Origin: an uncultured Flavobacteriales bacterium
Lineage (GTDB): Bacteria; Bacteroidota; Bacteroidia; Flavobacteriales_G; Salibacteraceae
Direction of reading: 5' to 3'
Assembly: GCA_913062955.1 (NCBI GenBank)
Contig: CAJXZP010000043.1
Coordinates: 1 to 34,516, forward strand
DNA length: 34,516 nucleotides
The translations under genes and the position numbers were made by a program. The notes below the pieces were generated by a model that made no database searches, had not been told where the DNA came from, and saw nothing but the letters and a program-made list of their open reading frames with translations. Of the stretch, positions 32,302-34,516 are shown piece by piece (positions within the stretch are counted from its first letter, which is position 1; the number at the start of each line of letters is the position of its first letter).

Positions 32302-34516
32302 ATGTATCTCAACAACCACACCTATTACAGTTTAAAATACGGCACTATTTCACCTCGTGAATTAGTGGATGAAATGATACAGGCTAAGGTGACGCATTTT
32401 ACTTTGACCGACATCAATAATACTTCGGCTTTACTGGAGTTACTTCGTTTAGCCAAAGGCCAGGGAATTACCATTTCGGCAGGGATAGATTTCAGGAATG
32501 GCGCGCACCAACAATTTGTATCTATAGCTAAAAACAACTGTGGATGGCTTGAGTTAAATAACTATCTATCAAAACACTTACATTTAAAAGAAGAGATACA
32601 AACTCCAGCACCAAAATTCAAAAACGCCTACACCATTTACCCTTTTGGAACGATAGATTACAAAGACTTAAGACCGAATGAATTTATTGGAATTCGGATT
32701 TCTAACTTGAATGCCTTACGCTTTGACGCACTGAAAAACCACTCGGAAAAACTCGTTGTGATGCAACCCGTTACTTTTCGATCTAAACGCGATTTTAATG
32801 CTCATCGCTTGTTGCGTGCTATTGACACCAACGTATTATTGAGTCAGCTTGATAAAATGGAAGAAGCCCATCCAGACGAGGTTTTCTATACCGAAAAAGA
32901 GCTTCGAGTTTTATTTCAAGAATACCCGAAAGCGATTACCAACACCTTCAAATTACTTCGTTCTTGCGCTATTGAATTTGAATTTGGGAACGACCACGGA
33001 CATAACAATCTGCAACACTACACGGGGAACCACGAACTGGATTTCAGACTCTTAAAAAGATTAGCATTCAACGGTCTTTCCTACCGATTTGATACGGTGG
33101 ATGATACGATTCTGGATCGGATCAACATGGAACTGGACATTATCCTTAAAAAGAAGTTTGTCTCCTACTTTTTGGTGGCCTGGAAAATCACCAAATACGC
33201 ACGAAACCAAGGCTATTTCTATGTAGGTCGTGGCAGTGGCGCCAATAGTATTATTTCTTATTTGCTTCGAATTACGGATGTAGACCCGATGGAATTGGAC
33301 CTCTATTTTGAGCGATTCATTAACCTGTTTCGTTCGAGTCCGCCCGATTTTGATATTGATTTTTCATGGAAAGAGCGGCAAGACATCACGCGCTACATCT
33401 TCGAAAGGTTCCCTAACGCAACCCTATTAGCCGCTTACAGCACATTTAAGCATAAATCGGTACTACGTGAACTCGGAAAGGTTTTTGGGCTTCCTGCACA
33501 CGAAATTGACAAATTGCAACGAAGCCCTACCCAAGCGGATGAAATCGGACAAATCATCTTACGTTACAGCACGTTGATTCAAGGTTTCCCGAGTCATTTA
33601 ACCGTTCACTCGGCTGGGATCATTATTTCCGAAAAACCGATTCACTACTACACCGCTACTTTTATGCCTCCTAAAGGGTTTCCTACCACCCATTTTGACA
33701 TGCATATAGCCGAAGATATTGCGCTTTATAAGTTTGATATTTTAGGACAAAGAGGCTTGGCAAAAATCAAAGATTCGCTTCATATAATCGCTCAAAATAA
33801 CCTAAGTCAAGGCTTTGATATTCATGACATTAAACAATTAAAAAAAGATATGAAATCCAATGAGTTATTACGCCTAGGAAACGCCATTGGATGCTTTTAC
33901 ATTGAATCGCCCGCAATGCGAATGTTACTTCGGAAACTACAAGTCAGCAAGTACTTAGATTTAGTAGCCGCCAGTTCGGTTATTCGCCCGGGAGTAGCAC
34001 AAAGTGGTATGATGCGGGAGTACATTATCCGGCATAGAAACCCTGAGAAACGGAAATTAGCGCAAGAAAAATCGCCCACCTTATACCAACTTATGCCCGA
34101 CACCTATGGGGTGATGGTATATCAGGAAGACGTGATTAAAGTAGCCCATTATTTTGCCGGTCTGAGCCTTGCTGAGGCGGATGTGTTACGGAGAGGAATG
34201 AGCGGGAAATACCGATCTCGAGAGGAATTTCAACAAGTAAAAGACAAATTCTTTAGCAATTGCGATGCAAAAGGCAATCCACCAGCGCACACATTGGAAA
34301 TATGGACGCAGATAGAGAGTTTTGCAGGATACGCCTTTGCCAAATACAACTGGATGGCCACCCCCTATTTAGACATTGCCATCGGCTTTGGCTTGGCCAA
34401 TAACGATTACCTAAAAGATCAGACTCAACACCCCAGAATAGATGCCCGCTTTGAATTGAATGAACATTGGATACTCACGGGGGCCGCAGGCAAACACCAT
34501 CAATTTCCGCGCCCAA
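32302..34516 (+). CDS. dnaE: DNA polymerase III alpha subunit-like (DnaE), 3' partial, anomalous end
   Basis: Open from ATG at 32302 to the window end, with the polymerase part covering residues 1-683 (to 34350). The N-terminal PHP-like domain (MYLNNHTYYSLKYGTISPRE, TDINNTS) lacks the usual histidine-rich metal sites, so phosphoesterase or proofreading activity is unlikely. Catalytic core: GRGSGANSIISYLLR, PPDFDIDFSW with D349, D351 and D353, HSAGIIIS, YKFDILGQRGLAKI, YQEDVIKVAH and LRRGMSGKYRSREEF. The short PHP-degenerate form resembles Bacteroidota DnaE copies linked to error-prone repair. After FAGYAFAK the next 55 residues do not match any DnaE (see the following entry), so a normal C-terminus is not seen. 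Start chosen over ATG 32299 (wrong frame). Confidence 0.85.
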   Translation, partial: MYLNNHTYYSLKYGTISPRELVDEMIQAKVTHFTLTDINNTSALLELLRLAKGQGITISAGIDFRNGAHQQFVSIAKNNCGWLELNNYLSKHLHLKEEIQTPAPKFKNAYTIYPFGTIDYKDLRPNEFIGIRISNLNALRFDALKNHSEKLVVMQPVTFRSKRDFNAHRLLRAIDTNVLLSQLDKMEEAHPDEVFYTEKELRVLFQEYPKAITNTFKLLRSCAIEFEFGNDHGHNNLQHYTGNHELDFRLLKRLAFNGLSYRFDTVDDTILDRINMELDIILKKKFVSYFLVAWKITKYARNQGYFYVGRGSGANSIISYLLRITDVDPMELDLYFERFINLFRSSPPDFDIDFSWKERQDITRYIFERFPNATLLAAYSTFKHKSVLRELGKVFGLPAHEIDKLQRSPTQADEIGQIILRYSTLIQGFPSHLTVHSAGIIISEKPIHYYTATFMPPKGFPTTHFDMHIAEDIALYKFDILGQRGLAKIKDSLHIIAQNNLSQGFDIHDIKQLKKDMKSNELLRLGNAIGCFYIESPAMRMLLRKLQVSKYLDLVAASSVIRPGVAQSGMMREYIIRHRNPEKRKLAQEKSPTLYQLMPDTYGVMVYQEDVIKVAHYFAGLSLAEADVLRRGMSGKYRSREEFQQVKDKFFSNCDAKGNPPAHTLEIWTQIESFAGYAFAKYNWMATPYLDIAIGFGLANNDYLKDQTQHPRIDARFELNEHWILTGAAGKHHQFPRP
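34351..34516 (+). other. In-frame segment unlike DnaE, resembling a TonB-dependent receptor barrel
   Basis: The frame from dnaE continues, but after FAGYAFAK the expected GHSxSYAxxSYQ helix of DnaE is missing. Instead come TPYLDIAIGFGLANND, HPRIDARFELNEHW and ILTGAAGKHHQFPRP, a pattern of beta-strand, P-R-x-x-A-R-F and G-x-x-x-Q-F-P that recalls the barrel of TonB-dependent outer-membrane receptors. Likely an assembly join or a recombination product at about 34350. The identification rests on 55 residues. Confidence 0.6.

Overview
The window looks like an AT-rich chromosomal segment from a Bacteroidota bacterium, most likely of the Flavobacteriia. The pointers are two large secreted proteins ending in type IX secretion (T9SS) type A sorting domains, several TAnnTTTG promoter boxes, weak Shine-Dalgarno signals, and a Bacteroidota-style DnaE. 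No rRNA, tRNA, IS element or CRISPR array was found. No gene-free gap exceeds about 220 bases. All identifications come from reading motifs, without database searches.

Bases 1-8668 (minus strand) hold three related surface-protein units in tandem: a headless remnant (1-1076), a 1389-residue protein and a 1063-residue protein. The intact ones combine a signal peptide, a right-handed beta-helix (POMP / choice-of-anchor-Q style), arrays of ~50-residue GCDS repeats, Ig/PKD modules and a T9SS tail. Heads and tails are shared in a mosaic way that suggests duplication and gene conversion.

Bases 8863-13003 (plus strand) are a tight three-gene operon: a membrane-fused long-form spermidine synthase (TTG start), a polytopic membrane protein with histidines in its predicted helices, and a Tat-exported flavin amine-oxidase-like lipoprotein. 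It converges on an acyltransferase-3 gene (13038-14159).

Bases 14255-29309 (minus strand) are the centrepiece, a ~15 kb co-directional cluster. In transcription order it encodes a YbjN/CesT-like protein, PspA, a YqiJ-like OB-fold membrane protein, a YqiK-like flotillin, a 1629-residue AAA+ ATPase, a 46-residue membrane peptide, two TerB-like proteins, S-adenosylmethionine decarboxylase (SpeD), a voltage-gated-type K+ channel, a DUF4178 protein, a YF-rich lipoprotein, a double DUF350 membrane protein and a second long-form spermidine synthase. Two strong hairpins (28130-28157 and 19703-19726) split it into modules. It looks like an enlarged version of the E. coli yjfIJKLM and yqiJK operons. 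I infer one membrane-stress apparatus joining PspA/flotillin membrane maintenance to local aminopropyl-polyamine synthesis and a K+ channel; the substrate and signal are unknown.

Bases 29310-32301 hold a divergent control region, an XRE regulator translationally coupled to a PLD-family nuclease, and an AAA ATPase of the DUF4143 type. From 32302 a DnaE-like polymerase alpha subunit with a degenerate PHP domain runs to the end. At about 34350 its sequence changes in frame to something resembling a TonB-dependent receptor barrel, which suggests an assembly join or a recombination event.
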